Source: Saxidomus purpurata (lineage: Eukaryota > Mollusca > Bivalvia > Venerida > Veneridae). From it: a stretch of 64,000 nucleotides of DNA. Below the pieces are notes generated by a model. It was not told the origin of the DNA. It saw only the letters and a program-made list of their open reading frames with translations, and searched no databases. The stretch covers positions 8,470,334 to 8,534,333 of the forward strand of contig JAFMSR010000001.1 of NCBI GenBank assembly GCA_022818135.1, written 5' to 3'. Each line of letters starts with the position of its first letter. Position 1 is the stretch's first letter. Of the stretch, positions 1-11,822 are shown piece after piece. Both the position numbers and the translations under genes were made by a program.

Positions 1-659
1 GAAATTAGAGACGAGCGGTACAAACCAAATCTGCTGTACAATATTCATTGGAGTGGGTACTGATTGAGTCGTTCTTTTCTAAAAATTCATTTTCTAAAGT
101 ATAGGTATCTAATACTGTAACAGTTGTTTATCTGACATAGTGATAAGCATCTTCAATATTCGTTTGCAATTATTTAAAGCTCGTCTTTTTCAGTTTAGTT
201 GATTGTAACAAGTTTCTTTTGAACCAGATCAGATTCTTTAACAGATACCATGGATCATTGTTGTGAATGGCATAAATATAACAACGGATAACTGTCTCAT
301 TTGCATGTCCAAATAGTGAATACTGAGTATGATAATTATAGGATCATTCAGACTAACATCATTAAATCTATATATTTTGTACTGTGCGTGTATGTCCTAA
401 TAGAACTTTAAATACTCATATACAGAAACATAAATGTAGCCTACAAATAAAATTATGATAAAAACGAGTTCTAAAGCAAAGTTGACATATACAGTACATG
501 TCTTTGATATTTGTGTCGCTTATTCACGAAAAAGCGTTGTCAGACAGTGAATCTTATGTTTGCAATATATTTGAAAAAAAAACCACACAATAGTTATAGT
601 TCATTTTGTATGTACATTCCACTTGATAGGAATGTTTCGCAAACAAATAACGGTCAATT
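1..659. other. AT-rich stretch, no gene seen
   Basis: I see no coding exon, RNA gene or clear mobile element here. A short motif near position 40 (TGCTGTACAATATTCA) recurs at about 29930, so part of it is probably a dispersed repeat. Confidence 0.5.
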
Positions 660-862
660 TCAGCGGTAAGGTACCTTTCTTGGTAATATAAAAGCTACAA
701 GTAATTTTACATGATCCAAATTGCCAATGGGGCTTTCAGTTTTGGTAGAACTGTATTAGTATGATTTCTAATACAAACAATACCATATATATATATGGTG
801 CCGCTAAAATTATTTGTAACTGGAAAAAAATGATACTTAGCGTTCGCTTTATAGTGTGTGCG

Positions 863-1203
863 TTAAAGGTCCAATACTAATGAAAGCGAGAATTCAAATA
901 TACTTTAAAAACACAGAAATAAGTTATTTTTAATAAAAAATGAAAGTTGGTATATAGAAACTCTAAATAAACTCCAGTACATGTATAATATTTTCTATGC
1001 GTTATGAACAAAGTTAAAAAAGACCTGGGTAGTCATTTTGTCGAATCACTGAGATTTCAACATAATACACATACTTCTTCGTGTTCCAAACACTTCTGTA
1101 AATGTTAACCTGCAAATCTTCATTATTTAGTGTCTTGCATAAGGTAATGTAATTGCCATTGAAATAACTGTCACTTAATTTTCGCTAAGTAGTGGACCTT
1201 TAA
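863..1203. mobile_element. MITE with TTAA target duplication
   Basis: TTAA at 863-866 and at 1200-1203 bracket a 333-bp segment. It starts AGGTCCAATACT and its end, read on the minus strand, starts AGGTCCACTACT. The terminal inverted repeats agree over about 13 bp and more loosely over about 28 bp. A TTAA duplication is typical of the piggyBac superfamily, but the terminal bases are not the usual piggyBac ones, so the superfamily is uncertain. No coding capacity is seen. The equivalent place in duplication copy B lacks this segment, within a larger length difference. Confidence 0.65.
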
Positions 1204-1800
1204 TAACTTTTGTGTGGCAAATTATAAATTTTCCCTACACTTATCACGGTGTTTTAGTCACGTGATAAATGGATAATATGCTCTCAGAACACTGCTTACG
1301 TCAGGTGACACTATTAACAATTTAACTCAGTAGACCTAATTTACCGATTGAACTTAGCATGGCACAAAATCTGCGTCCTTTGGAGCTATAAATTGGAGGC
1401 ACGTTTTTCCATATCACATCATGATATTGTAGAATACGCCCCACCACTCCACCACCACTCTCACCTTCCCCCCAAAAAATGATTTGTATCAACAGCAGTT
1501 CAATTTATTCTATATTGCACCACCACTCCAGACAATCCGATCTCGAGGCGAACGCACCACCACTACAACAAAGCGGTTCCACTAACTCAATATGTTGTCA
1601 CATCGATTGCAGCTCTTAATTGACATCATCGGGCTTCTAATTGCAGTGTTTTCAGTTTATATTAGCTAGATATTGTCTAAATAAAGTGATTAACATTAAG
1701 CACCAATTCGGTGTATTTGTTTGTTTAGTAGTAGTTAGTTACCTGTTTACTGTAAATGTGTGATAAAACTGGAGTCATAACATTTTGTAGCAAACATAAC

Positions 1801-2068
1801 ATAGTCCGTCTCCGTAGTCGAGTGCAGTTAGGCTAAAATCAATGACTTGAAATCACTGTAACCACTCATTGATTGACGGTTATGGGTTCCAGCCCTGCAC
1901 CCAACCATGACTCTGAAAACGTTGGCACGTTTTTTTTACAGAGGATAGGTGTTTAGTACTGGTCCTTTCCAGGAGCGATGGTAAGGTAAACTGCCCATCT
2001 GTACAAATGACTGAAATACTGTTGCAACGGACGTTAATCCCATACAACAACTACAACAACTGCAAAAC
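1801..2068 (+). mobile_element. tRNA-Ser(UGA)-derived SINE, copy in duplication A
   Basis: The head reads CCGTAGTCGAGTG (A-box-like) and then GACTTGAAATCA, the anticodon arm of tRNA-Ser(UGA), followed by a weak B box (GGGTTCCAGCC at about 1884). A tRNA-unrelated body follows (GGTAAACTGCCC...TGACTGAAATACTGTTGCAA), ending in a CAACAACTA-type repeat near 2046-2062. The same order occurs at 6040-6290 and, more diverged, at 31745-31935. The structure is too degenerate to be a working tRNA. Confidence 0.7.
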
Positions 2069-2244
2069 CATCACTTGCAGTGTGAACTGAACAAAGAAAG
2101 TAATTATTTCCTCAAGATAGCAGTCTGACTTCAACAGCCTCTCCCTGCTAAAGTGCATTTGGTGATAGTACTGTTTTTTATTATGTTGGGGAAAAAAGAC
2201 AAAAGTGTCCTTTGACAAACTTTGCCCTTGTATAATAGTTTTAT

Positions 2245-2375
2245 TAAAGGTGACATCAGTGCCAATTATATGTAAATGTACTAGTATATATGCACACCAT
2301 AGTAAACAATGATTCAACTGCCTTTTTATTGTTATTGAAAGTGAATAGGATCAATTTTCCTCTTTTTTTTAGTAT
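2245..2375. repeat. Dispersed repeat, also at 58.2 kb
   Basis: About 125 bp here closely matches 58190-58315 (shared ACCATAGTAAACAATGA/ACCGTAGTAAACAATGA and CAACTGCCTTTT blocks) and the equivalent part of duplication copy B near 6470-6560. It is therefore a repeat family rather than unique sequence. Open frames here are overlapping by-products of the repeat and I do not call a gene. Confidence 0.55.
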
Positions 2376-2699
2376 AAGTGTCCTGAAATCCTTAATTGAG
2401 ACAGTATGCAGCCCAATATATACATGTAGAATACAAAAACGAGTTTCTTCGGGAACATTAAGGAACATATTGCAAAACCAACTACTCAGTATTTTTAGCA
2501 TACTTTGTTTTGTTATGTATTTTCTATTAACAGATGGACAAATTTCGACTCAAGCAAATATTCATAGCATTGTTTGAACAGACATGAAAACAGGACGACG
2601 TTATACGTACAAATGAAAGTGTAATGTTAGTTCGTATATCATTTCAAATATAACTGTCACGTTTACGTTTGTGATCTGCTGATCAGTCTTTTACGCCAC

Positions 2700-4384
2700 A
2701 TCACAACTCGATATTGAATATTTTGATACTGTTGCAGTCTGTCAAACTTTTATTCTCACAAACAAATATCTTCTGATTTTCACAAACCAGATTTGAAGTT
2801 GGTTTATGTATTTGTTCCATTAAGAGGCCGTATTTATCGTGTGTTTGGTACTATCACGCTCAGCATGTCACTGTTGCCGTCACTTAGTTCCATCACTTGG
2901 TACTGCTAATCCTCTTGCTCTGCTACGATTCTTATTTTGTATTGTAGCCTTGAACTATAAATCTATGGATAGTTCAGATACAGCATTTTAAGCATAATCT
3001 GATACAAAAATGTTATTATTGCTCATTGCTATGTGGCCAGGATAACCAAAAAAACACTCGTATCTCTGACTTCGTATAGGATATCCCCTTTTATGTTCAA
3101 TATTTGAACTGCAGATGGCCAACAAGAAGATACTGCAAGTAGACAAATTTCGATAGTCAAGTCCTCTACACTCATTCCTTCGTTCTAGGCTGTGTTTTTC
3201 AGAGAGTCTATTCAATGTGTTCATAAAGAGGATCTTCCCATTTCCTGGTATAGTAACTGCTGCTAGGTCTTGGCTTATCACAGTCATATCCCATGGCTCG
3301 AAATACTGTGGAAGGGAATGTGTTGTAGTAATCTTGTTTTCTCCAAACTTGAGAACTTTATGATTTCCATTTTCCCCATCAGCAAGAAGAACTGCATCCG
3401 CAGAAATCATTGCCAATCCAGTTATCCAACATTTTTTCTCGTTTGAAGCTTTGATATTCAGCTTCCTTTTAAACTTTGCTTTCATGTCAGCCATGCGTTT
3501 TCTTATTGTAACAGAAAGTTTCCCTATTGGAGAGGTTTGATCCTTCAGTCTCTGTAGATCGTTGGACGGCTCAAATGTGTATCTGCTTATCTGACCCTCT
3601 GGTTCTGAACGTTCGTTTAAGTTTTGAAATAGCTGAAGCTTTTTCTTTACACTTTTTGCTGTTACAAACAACTGATTAATCTTCTCTGAATGTCTTTCTA
3701 GTGAACTCTGGAATTCTTATAATTCAGTTTCCATTGACATATATTCATGCTGCAACTTGTTCTTTAGAGAGTCGTTTTGTGTTTTCAACTACTCAGCTTC
3801 TCTCAGAAGATCACCCTCAATACCATCCAAGTAACTATTTAGGTCAGATCGAAACTGTTTTATTTCTTGACCAACTTTCATATTCATTTCTGCAGCAACC
3901 GCCATGTTGGATTTAACTTCCTGTTTACGCCTAGCGATCTCTTTAAGGAACTCTTCCATCTTGAGCTTGATTTCCCTGGGTTCATCACTGCTGCCGTAGT
4001 TACCAGACACATCAGGAACCAGTTTAACTTTACAACCTTTATGTTCCAGAACCATACAGTCCCCACATCCAACCTCATCATGATCTTGACAATAGAATTT
4101 GACTATTTCTGTCTTATGGATTGAGCAGAGCTCCGAACACGGGTCGGTGCACACCTGCTCTCTCGGCATTGCATCTTTAGACTTTATCACGTGATTCTGC
4201 GTTGCCGTTTATTTACGGTGGACTTTGAGACAGACGGAACAGAGGTGTTCGTCACATGTCTCACAATACCCTGCGTCACATTATCACCATCGTTGTAACA
4301 TGGCTGACACAATATATTCCCGCAATCACTTTTTCCTCTGTCGTCTAAACCATCATGTTTACATCCAGATTCTTCCATTGTCAC
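2700..4384 (-). pseudogene. B-box TRIM-like protein, broken copy A
   Basis: Read on the minus strand from the ATG at 4384, the product has a cysteine-rich B-box1-like segment (CGNILCQPC, then CDEHLCSVCLKVH in a shifted frame). A B-box2 follows (CSELCSIHKTEIVKFYC and CGDCMVLEHKGC), then a coiled coil (about 4000-3660) and a C-terminal beta-propeller-like region (WITGLAMIS, AAVTIPGNGKILFMNTL) of the NHL-like type. There is no RING finger, which is usual for the expanded molluscan TRIM-like family, whose roles are regulatory or immune. It is disabled: a frameshift near 4255, stops at 4209-4211, 3789-3791 and 3717-3719, and more stops after 2988. The paralogue at 7153-8073 matches the propeller half. 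The family call is good; the biological role is not known. Confidence 0.8.
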
Positions 4385-4639
4385 AGTTTACATGTTTCGT
4401 TTACTGTTTTGAAGTTAAAGATAGGGTCTATACTTTATCAGTTGGCTGCACTTCAACACAAGTTTGTATAATCAACGAGGAATTGGCTAGGTAGAGGCAT
4501 CTTTCTTGGTAATATAAAAGCTTCAAGTAATTATACATGATTCAAAATGCCAATGGGACTTGCTAGCAGTAATTTTACATCCAAATTCCTAATGGGACTT
4601 TAAGTTTTGGTAGAGCTATATTAATATATTTTCTAAGAC

Positions 4640-5566
4640 CAACCCATAAATGATATGGGTCCAAGGGAAAGTGTCAATTGTCAAACTCTTGCTGATATGT
4701 CTCTTTTGAATATTGAAGCTAGAAACAAGCAGCTTCGTTTGAACCATATATTTAAAATTGTAAATAGTACAGGACCTTCTTATATGAAAGAAAGTTTTAT
4801 GTTTACAAGAGATTTACATTCTCATTTTACCCGCTCTAAATTATATAATTTTGTTGGTCCAAAATCTAATGGAAAAGAAAATATAACTTTTTATTACTCT
4901 GCAATTAATGATTGGAATTCACTGCCTGTGAAAATAAAACAGATGACTAAAATTGGACAGTTCAAGAAAGCGGTTAAATGCCATTTGTTAGATGTGGTTA
5001 ATATTTCTTAAGTCACATGGTTTATCTATTCATGATAGACTGAACAATACTTGTTTTAATTCTAATTCACTTTATATCAAATGAAATATAATTGTTTATA
5101 GAGAATAGAAACATATTATAATGTACATTTATCTTAATTCTCCATTTTCATGTGAACTTCCAAAAACCAAAGTCTTATTTTTCTTTTTCTTTTTTTTATC
5201 TATAAGGTATTTAACAGGACCCCATTGGAAATAAGCTTTAGGGCTTTATGGATTATCCTAGGTTTAATACACAATTTTTTAACTAACTGCTCTTTCGAGT
5301 TTCTTATATATTAGTTTACTTATGTTTTTATTACTTAGTTCATGAACAACTATGAACAATTTGATTGGTGCTTATGTAAGTCTAAGTGCATAGTGATAAT
5401 TAATTGAGAAAATTGATCTGTGATATAATAATCATTTGTAAATTCAAACACGCTGTGATATATATAATTCTTAGTCAGTTTGATAATGTTGATATTATAT
5501 GTATTTAATTTATTTGTAATTATGTGTATTTTACCAGAATAAAAATCAATCAATCAATCATACCAA
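4640..5566 (+). mobile_element. 5'-truncated CR1/L2-like LINE insertion
   Basis: The segment begins inside the last part of a LINE reading frame (4655-5011), has a ~530-bp AT-rich 3' UTR and ends in AATCAATCAATCAATCA (about 5548-5564). A short tandem tail instead of poly(A) is typical of CR1/L2-type LINEs. It interrupts sequence shared by both duplication copies. I cannot define exact target-site duplications because the flanks are degenerate. Confidence 0.7.
4655..5011 (+). pseudogene. LINE reverse transcriptase C-terminal fragment
   Basis: About 118 codons are open to a TAA. The text matches the conserved C-terminal end of CR1/Jockey/L2-type LINE proteins: a run like NKQLRLNHIFKIVN, then SHFTRSKLYNFVGPKSNG, then FYYSAINDWNSLPVKIKQ and a terminal FKKAVKCHLL. 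The reverse transcriptase and endonuclease domains are absent, so this is the 3' remnant of a dead-on-arrival insertion. The ATG at 4655 is internal to the original frame and is not a real start. Confidence 0.75.
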
Positions 5567-6039
5567 AGGGTGACGCTAAGATTATTTGTGACATCTTAGC
5601 TAAGTACTTGACCAGTTTAACTCAGCATGGCGCAAAATACGCGTCCTTTTTAGCTATAAACCCGATGCACTTTGTTCCAGAGCACTTCAGGATATTGTGG
5701 AACATCCCCCCCCCCACCCCACGCCGAAAAAGGAAAGCTTTCTGTTGTCTCAAACCCACAAGACATTGAATTTTTATCGACAGACATTTCTATTATTTCT
5801 ATTTTGTGCAACATCACGGTATAACATCGATTGCAGTTTATGATTGATATTATTATCTGACAATTATCAGGCTTTTAATTTCAATGTCAACAAGCTATTG
5901 TCTGAATAAAGTGATTAACAAGCATCAATTCGGTTTATTAGTTTGTTTGTTTGTTTGGTTGGTTGGTTACATGTTTACTGTAAATGTGTGGAGTCATGAC
6001 CTGTGCACCGGTAAACAACATTTTGCAGCAAACATAACA

Positions 6040-6290
6040 TAGTCCGTCTCCGTGGTCGAGTGTGGTAACAGTCGCTGACTTGAAATCACTGTATCGTTGA
6101 CTGAGGGTCATTGGTTCGAGCAAAGTTTCCGACCATGACTTTATGTGAGACAATTCGCAGTTTCTGGCAGAGAATATGGTTATACTACTGGTGTTTTCCG
6201 AGTATGATCCTTAGGTAAACTACCCGACTGTACAAATGGCTGAAATACTGTTGTAAAGGGCGTTAACCATAAAATAACTGCAAACCGGAG
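6040..6290 (+). mobile_element. tRNA-Ser(UGA)-derived SINE, copy in duplication B
   Basis: The tRNA-like head shows CCGTGGTCGAGTG (A box), GCTGACTTGAAATCA (anticodon arm of tRNA-Ser UGA) and GGTTCGAGCAA (B box). The body matches 1801-2068, ending CTGAAATACTGTTGTAAAGGGCGTTAA. Its B box is closer to consensus than that of copy A. Confidence 0.7.
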
Positions 6291-6734
6291 ACATATTATA
6301 TTGAGCACAGAAAGAAATGAATTCGGTCAAGATAGCAGTCCGAGTTAAAACCTGGCGTCTACAGCTGCTCCCTGCTAAAGTGCATTTGGTGATAATATTG
6401 TTTGTGATTATGGTAAACAAGTGTCATTTGACAAATTTTACTCTTGTATGATAGTCTTATTAAACTCTTGGCGGCATCAGTTCTATGCACGTATTTATTT
6501 ACACCGTCGTAAACAATGATTCAATTGCCTTTCATTATTTTTCAAAGTTAGTACGACCTATTTCCCTCTTTTCTTAGAATAATGGTCATGAAATCCTTAG
6601 TTGAGACACAGTTTCTTTCCAAAAAGAACACGTAAAAAGCAAAACGTAGTTTCCTCGGTGCATTAGGAAGGATGCAAGACCAACTACTCAGTATTTTTAG
6701 CATACAGTTCACGCACGTGCCTCTATTATTATTT

Positions 6735-6990
6735 TAGCTCGACTATTCGAAGGCTATTGCACTCGCCCGGCGTCGGCGTTGGCGTTGCCGTCTGCGTTGG
6801 TTAAGGATTTTGATAAATGCAAATATCTTTTTACCATTAAACAGATTTACTTCAAACTTGGCAAACTTGGTTTTTAATGACAAAATAAACAACTGCAACA
6901 TCACATAACTCTGTCCACCGCTTTTGCATAGTTATGCCCATTTTTGTACTTAGCTTTGTTATAATAATATGCAGACTGTAGACTTTCAGA
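6735..6990. repeat. Fragment of an abundant dispersed element
   Basis: It starts TTAGCTCGACTATTCGAAGG followed by repeated GGCG units (GGCGTCGGCGTTGGCGTTGC), then an AT-rich body. From general knowledge of bivalve genomes, a TTAGCTCGACTATTCGAA terminus followed by GGCGTC repeats marks a very abundant non-coding element. Only one end is present, and the copy is probably truncated. Confidence 0.45.
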
Positions 6991-7152
6991 CATCAATCTG
7001 AATATAATGTTAAAACAAATCCAATGACAATGCTTTCTGCAAATATAAACAAATGTTCTGAGTATTATGTGAAACAGAAATAAATACAGGAAAACTTTAT
7101 ATTGACAAACGAAAGTGTAATGTTAGTTCATATTTCATTTCAAACATAATTG

Positions 7153-8073
7153 TTACTTTTGTATTTTACTGTAATTGATATCAAATATTTTGATACTATT
7201 AAAGTCTTCTGAGCTTTTATCCTCAGAAATAAATATCTTCTTCTGGATTTCACAGACTAGAATTGAAGTTGGTTTGTGAACATGTTTGAGAGTGATAGGC
7301 AGTATTTCGTGTGTGTTTGGTACTATCTTGATCAACTTGTCACTGCTATTCCTCTTGATCCGGTCAGACACACATTATTTTCTTTAGCTTGTAACTGTCC
7401 GTCTATTGATAGTTCCAACACTACTTTCTTATAACAATCTGATACAAAAATACTCTTACTATAATTACTAATAGCTGTGTAGCTAGGATATCCAAACATG
7501 CTTGTATCACTGACCTCATAAAGGATATCTCCTTTCATATTCAATATTTGAACTGCAAAAGGAAACCAAAACGATACCACAAGTCGATCATTTCGATGAT
7601 CAATTCCTCTGCACTCATCCCTTACCTTCATGCTGTGTTTTTCAGACAGTGTATTCAATGTGTTCATGAAGATAATCTTCCCTTCTCCTGGTATAGTTAC
7701 TGCTGCAGTGTCTTGGCTGATCACAGTCACATTCCAAGGATTTTTCGGAAAGAGAACTTTAGAGGCGATCTTATTTTCTCGTAAATTGAAAACTGTTAGG
7801 CTGTTGTTATTAACATCGGCAAAAAGAACTTGATCATCAGACATTGTCAATCCAGTTATCCAACAATTTTTTCGTGTTTGTTGCTTGGACATTCAGCTTC
7901 CTTTTAAACGTTGTTTTCATATCAGCCATGCGTTTTCTTATTGTAACAGAAAGTGTCCCTATTGAAGAGCTTTGATTTTTTTTCGGCCCCTTTTTGGTAA
8001 CCCTGTTTATTTTCCCCGTCATCGGTTGGGCAGGGGTCGGGGAACTATCCCCTTCTAACCTCACAAATAACAT
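7153..8073 (-). pseudogene. TRIM-like propeller half, broken copy B
   Basis: This minus-strand paralogue of the gene at 2700-4384 keeps only the coiled-coil end (GTLSVTIRKRMADMK) and the beta-propeller-like region (WITGLTMSDDQVLFAD, AAVTIPGEGKIIFMNTL, SIFVSDCYKKVVLELS, then KPTSILVCEIQKKIFISE). Two single-base frameshifts break it, near 7865 and near 7345. Homology to copy A stops near 7980, and the 5' sequence up to 8073 looks unrelated, so the B-box half has been lost or replaced. It is better preserved than copy A in the propeller. No function is expected. Confidence 0.75.
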
Positions 8074-8075
8074 AG

Positions 8076-8412
8076 TATTTTAGTATGTCTTTAATAATAT
8101 ACTAATATGAAACGTAATTTGCGTAGATGGATACAAACTACAAGCATAAAACAAACAAGGGGAAAATACATGGGTATTTTCTTAGAGTTGTTACATACTA
8201 AACAGTTACTCATAAGTACCTCTCTTTTTAGAGTCATTATGTATACACATTATTCATACACAGAACGTACATTTAACCTGTCAAAAATGTCAAACATACA
8301 AATTATGTATATCTATGTGGAACACACCATAACTATTAGAGACCAGTATACTTTTTTCTTTACTATTTTGCAAGTTTGATCAGCAATTTGAGAGGCGGTT
8401 TAAAACTAGAAT
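8076..8412. other. No gene seen
   Basis: AT-rich sequence between the TRIM-like remnant and the tandem-core element. Open frames here have no recognisable features. Confidence 0.4.
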
Positions 8413-9592
8413 TGTGTCCAAAGGACACGGATGCCCCCACTGTGCAGATGTGCTCATAAACAAGAGCAACAAAATTGTATTTTAGGTTTTTTATGTGGAA
8501 CCTTTTCATTCCACTGTTTCATTCCTGTACATATACCTAAAAGATCTACAGGTAACCTTATGTACATGTTAAATTAAATTTACAAATGTAAAATTTATAT
8601 GTTCAATTATTTATATGGTATATAGTGAAAATCAACAAAGGGCCATAATTCTGTTAAATTTGGTCGCAACAAATTTATATGGTATATAGTGAAAAAATCA
8701 ACAAAGGGCCATAATTCTGTTAAATTTGGTCGCAACAAAAATTTCTTCCTTTACTACCATCTACACATTAAAGCTGTTCATCCCTGGAAGTTTAAGCAAA
8801 ATCTGCCATCCGGTTTAAGAGGAGTTGCGTTCACAATATTTCTATATGGTATATAGTGAAAAACTTAACAAAGGGCCATAATTCTGTTAAATTTGGTCGC
8901 AACAAAAATTCCTTCCTTTACTACCATCTACACATTAAGGTTGTTCATCCCTGGAAGTTTAAGCAAAATCTGCCAACCAGTTTAAGAGGAGTTGCGTTCA
9001 CAAAAATTTCTATATGGTATATAGTGAAAAATCAACAAAGGGCCATAATTCGTTAAATTTGGCCGCAGCAAAAATTCCTTCCTTTACTGCCATCTACACA
9101 TTAAGGTTGTTCATCCCTGGAAGTTTAAGCAAAATCTGCCATCCGGTTTAAGAGGAGTTGCGTTCACAAAATTTCTACATAGTATATAGTGAAAAAATCA
9201 ACAAAGGGCCATAATTCTGTTAAATTTGGTCGCCGCAAAAATTCCTTCCTTTACTTCCATCTACACATTAAGGTTGTTCATCACTGGAAGTTTAAGCAAA
9301 ATCTGCCATCCGGTTTAAGAGGAGTTGCTTTCACAAAATTTCTATATGGTATATAGTGAAAAAATCAACAAAGGGCCATAATTCTGTTAAATTTGGTCGC
9401 CGCGAAAATTCCTTCCTTTACTACCATCTACACATTAAGGTTGTTCATCCCTGGAAGTTTAAGCAAAATCTGCCATCCGGTTTAAGAGGAGTTGCGTTCA
9501 CAAGATTTCGGGACGTACGGACGGACTGACGGACTGACGGACGGACGGACAAGTGCAACGCTATATGCACCCCACTTTGTGGGGGCATAAAA
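8413..9592. mobile_element. Hairpin-ended element with ~170-bp tandem core
   Basis: The left end has a perfect hairpin, GTGTCCAAAGGACAC (8413-8427), then GCCCCCAC (8433-8440). The right end is GCACCCCACTTTGTGGGGGC (9567-9586), another hairpin whose 3' arm is the inverse of the left GCCCCCAC. Between them are about five full ~169-bp units (starting near 8672, 8842, 9011, 9177 and 9346) plus a partial unit near 8610. Each carries AAAGGGCCATAATTCTGTTA and CTGGAAGTTTAAGCAAAATC. A GACGGACGGAC run (9518-9550) precedes the right end. There is no coding capacity. The layout resembles molluscan pearl / HINE (non-autonomous Helentron) elements. Confidence 0.7.
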
Positions 9593-9664
9593 AACACCTT
9601 TAAGTCATTTTATAGACGGTATAATTTCTTTTCTTTTACATGAATATAAATATTTTTTTAACAG

Positions 9665-10004
9665 GTCTCAAATTGAAAACATTTCAAGACGTTTCGCTGA
9701 CTCCGATATCATGGAAGCCTTATCTGTCCTTGATCTCTCTGAGTTAGAGAAGATGCCAACGTGTAATGGAGACAGTGATATGGATGTGCTGGCAGACCGA
9801 TACGGCATGGAATCTAATGTTCTACATACACAGTGGCAGGGTTTCACCGAGCTTATGACAACACTTACTCATAAAAGGAATATAGCACATCTGTCCAAAT
9901 TGTTTTTTGGGAAAGAACATGTCAGCAAGGGACTTCATGCACTGTTCCCTAAAGTGCAGAGATACGTCTGTGCTCAGCTATTACAGCAAAAATGTTATAC
10001 ATAA
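9665..10004 (+). pseudogene. hAT/ZNF862-like transposase-derived exon
   Basis: A good acceptor (TTTTTTAACAG) at 9654-9664 opens a frame of 112 codons to a TAA. The text contains IENISRRFADSDIMEALSVL, DLSELEKMP and a terminal LFPKVQRYVCAQLLQ. These resemble the segment of hAT-like, ZNF862-type proteins that lies upstream of the C-terminal dimerisation region. The dimerisation region itself is missing and no upstream exon is seen nearby, so it is probably a remnant of a domesticated or dead element. It could still be the last exon of a live gene. Confidence 0.45.
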
Positions 10005-11588
10005 CGACTGAATCACTTAATCACAAGTATTGAACTGTCGCCCTGATCAGACCATCATAACATTATATCATTCTCTGATGTGAATAACGTTATATGTTTT
10101 CACCGTTTATAACTGTTTAATATATATATATATGACATTGTAATGTATTTAGAAAAGTAAATAGCACTTTTTACATTTTCTGAAGTACACAATAAACAGA
10201 TTAAACGGGCACTTTATTGCAATATTTGCATAACAATTAAATTGTAATGTTAACTAGTTGTTGTTATTGTTGTTACTGTAGCAGTAGGTATCTTGTATTT
10301 CAACCCTAAAAAGCCCTGTTCATTATAATACATGAAAAAATTGCCTGACACCTAATGAAATGATCTAATGTAATGGAATGATGTATTGTCCAGAATTGTG
10401 AAAATAGGCTTAAGTTGCCAAAGCTAAAAAGACAAAGTTCATGTCAGGAAATGCACCAGAGACCAACTTTAGACCCTAAATTATAACAAAAATTTCGGTG
10501 GAGGTCCCTTAAACCCCTGCTCTTATGAGGAGAGGCTATCCCCTCCCAAAACCATCACATGTCGTCACTTCGCGACTCACTTCGCGACTGAAAGTGCCCT
10601 TCATCAACTTGCAACCTGAAATGTTTAACCGTGAGTTTGATACATGCTGTGGCCAGGTGTTGAAAATCTGCAGAGTTGCATCATGTAGGAGCTCTGTCAT
10701 GCAGCTGGACATTAAAGGATTATTAATAGTTTATTAATGGATAGATTTATAACTGCTGCAGGCTTGTTTCGCATCACAACCACCGATCTACAAATTAAAA
10801 CGTATTATCGTCGTTCTAAGGGACATTATCTGCTGGTTGTTTTGAATTAATGTATGTTGTGTCATGAAATCTCTACTTTATCAATATGTTTCATTACTAT
10901 CGTGTAAGTGAAATTTTAGACATCACGTTTCTTCTGAAACTTTGCAAGCATTGCAAATCATGATCTCCCACTATTCACTATTATGTCCGTAATTTTAACG
11001 ACACAGTCCGAATCTAAAGATTGGCATGTCCAATGCAGAAATTTTGGTGGGTAAACAGTAACATTTAACAGAACGTCATGTTGAGGCAATTCCTTGAACG
11101 AACTTATCTTAATTTTTTTGTCCTAATTAAACCTCTATTCTTAGACTAAAAAAGCTGCTTTGATATTCAGCAGCATTCTTCAATGTCTGTGTCGTTCCCG
11201 TGCTACCCATAAAAATGAGCACTTGTTGGCAAAATGGCGATGTAGACATCAATCTTAGTGAATGGATAAAACTTGCTACCTCAACTCAATTGTTTTATTT
11301 TACTCTAAATACGAATGCGTTCAACAGAATCTCAAATACTGCAACGTTGACGTGTGAATAATTCTGATGCTATACATGAGGTGATGTTGATTTGCAACAT
11401 GTGCTGGTATGTAGGTCTCTCCAAATGACTATATCTTTGTTTGTCTTAAAGGCAATGCTTTGAAATTTACCGAAGTTGACTTGATATCAAGGTTGTTTTT
11501 CTCATGACCAAGCCCAGTTATTGATAAAGATAAATTAAAACGTTACCCGGCGCTAACTGTATTTTAAATAGTATTAATTTTATACCAT
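10005..11588. other. No gene seen
   Basis: AT-rich intergenic sequence. It holds a short (TA)n near 10122 and a direct repeat of CACTTCGCGACT near 10567-10590. I see no exon with both family resemblance and splice signals. Confidence 0.5.
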
Positions 11589-11624
11589 CAGGACCCAGTT
11601 GTTCGAAAGGCCGTTAAATTTAAC
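11589..11624 (+). repeat. Harbinger left terminal inverted repeat
   Basis: These 36 bp are the exact reverse complement of 14920-14955. They are followed by at least six GTTAA/TTAAC motifs up to 11780, the likely binding sites of the Myb-like partner or transposase. Confidence 0.9.
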
Positions 11625-11822
11625 ACCCTGTTAAGTTAACGGTCGGTTAAAGTGACTAACCAACTGTTACTTAACAGACTGTTAAAATTCTGTTGCTCAA
11701 AACAATTTAACATGTATGTTAACTAACGCCCATGTTAAATTTTAACAGTCCGTTAACTAAAGTTAACAGTCTGTTAAATGTTACTTTCCATCCCAGAATT
11801 CCACTTCCTGCTTGTTGTCAAC

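Larger units (their letters stand above)
660..4490. repeat. Tandem segmental duplication, copy A
   Basis: This block and 4495-8075 match in the same order and orientation. Shared landmarks are the TTTCTTGGTAATATAAAAGC stretch (675 and 4501), the CCGTCTCCGT SINE head (1806 and 6046), the region that reads CATTTGGTGATA (2156 and 6382), and the 3' half of a TRIM-like gene (2700-3650 and 7150-7980). Substitutions and indels are frequent, so the duplication is old. Copy A keeps the B-box half of the gene (3650-4384), which copy B lacks. Boundaries are approximate. Confidence 0.75.
4495..8075. repeat. Tandem segmental duplication, copy B
   Basis: This block is the second copy of the duplication described for 660-4490. 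It lacks the MITE and about 500 bp around it, and lacks the B-box half of the TRIM-like gene. It has gained a LINE fragment at about 4640-5566. Match to copy A resumes with ACCAAAGGGTGACGCTAAGA right after the LINE tail, against GGTGCCGCTAAAATTA at 797 in copy A, which places the insertion after the duplication. Confidence 0.7.
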
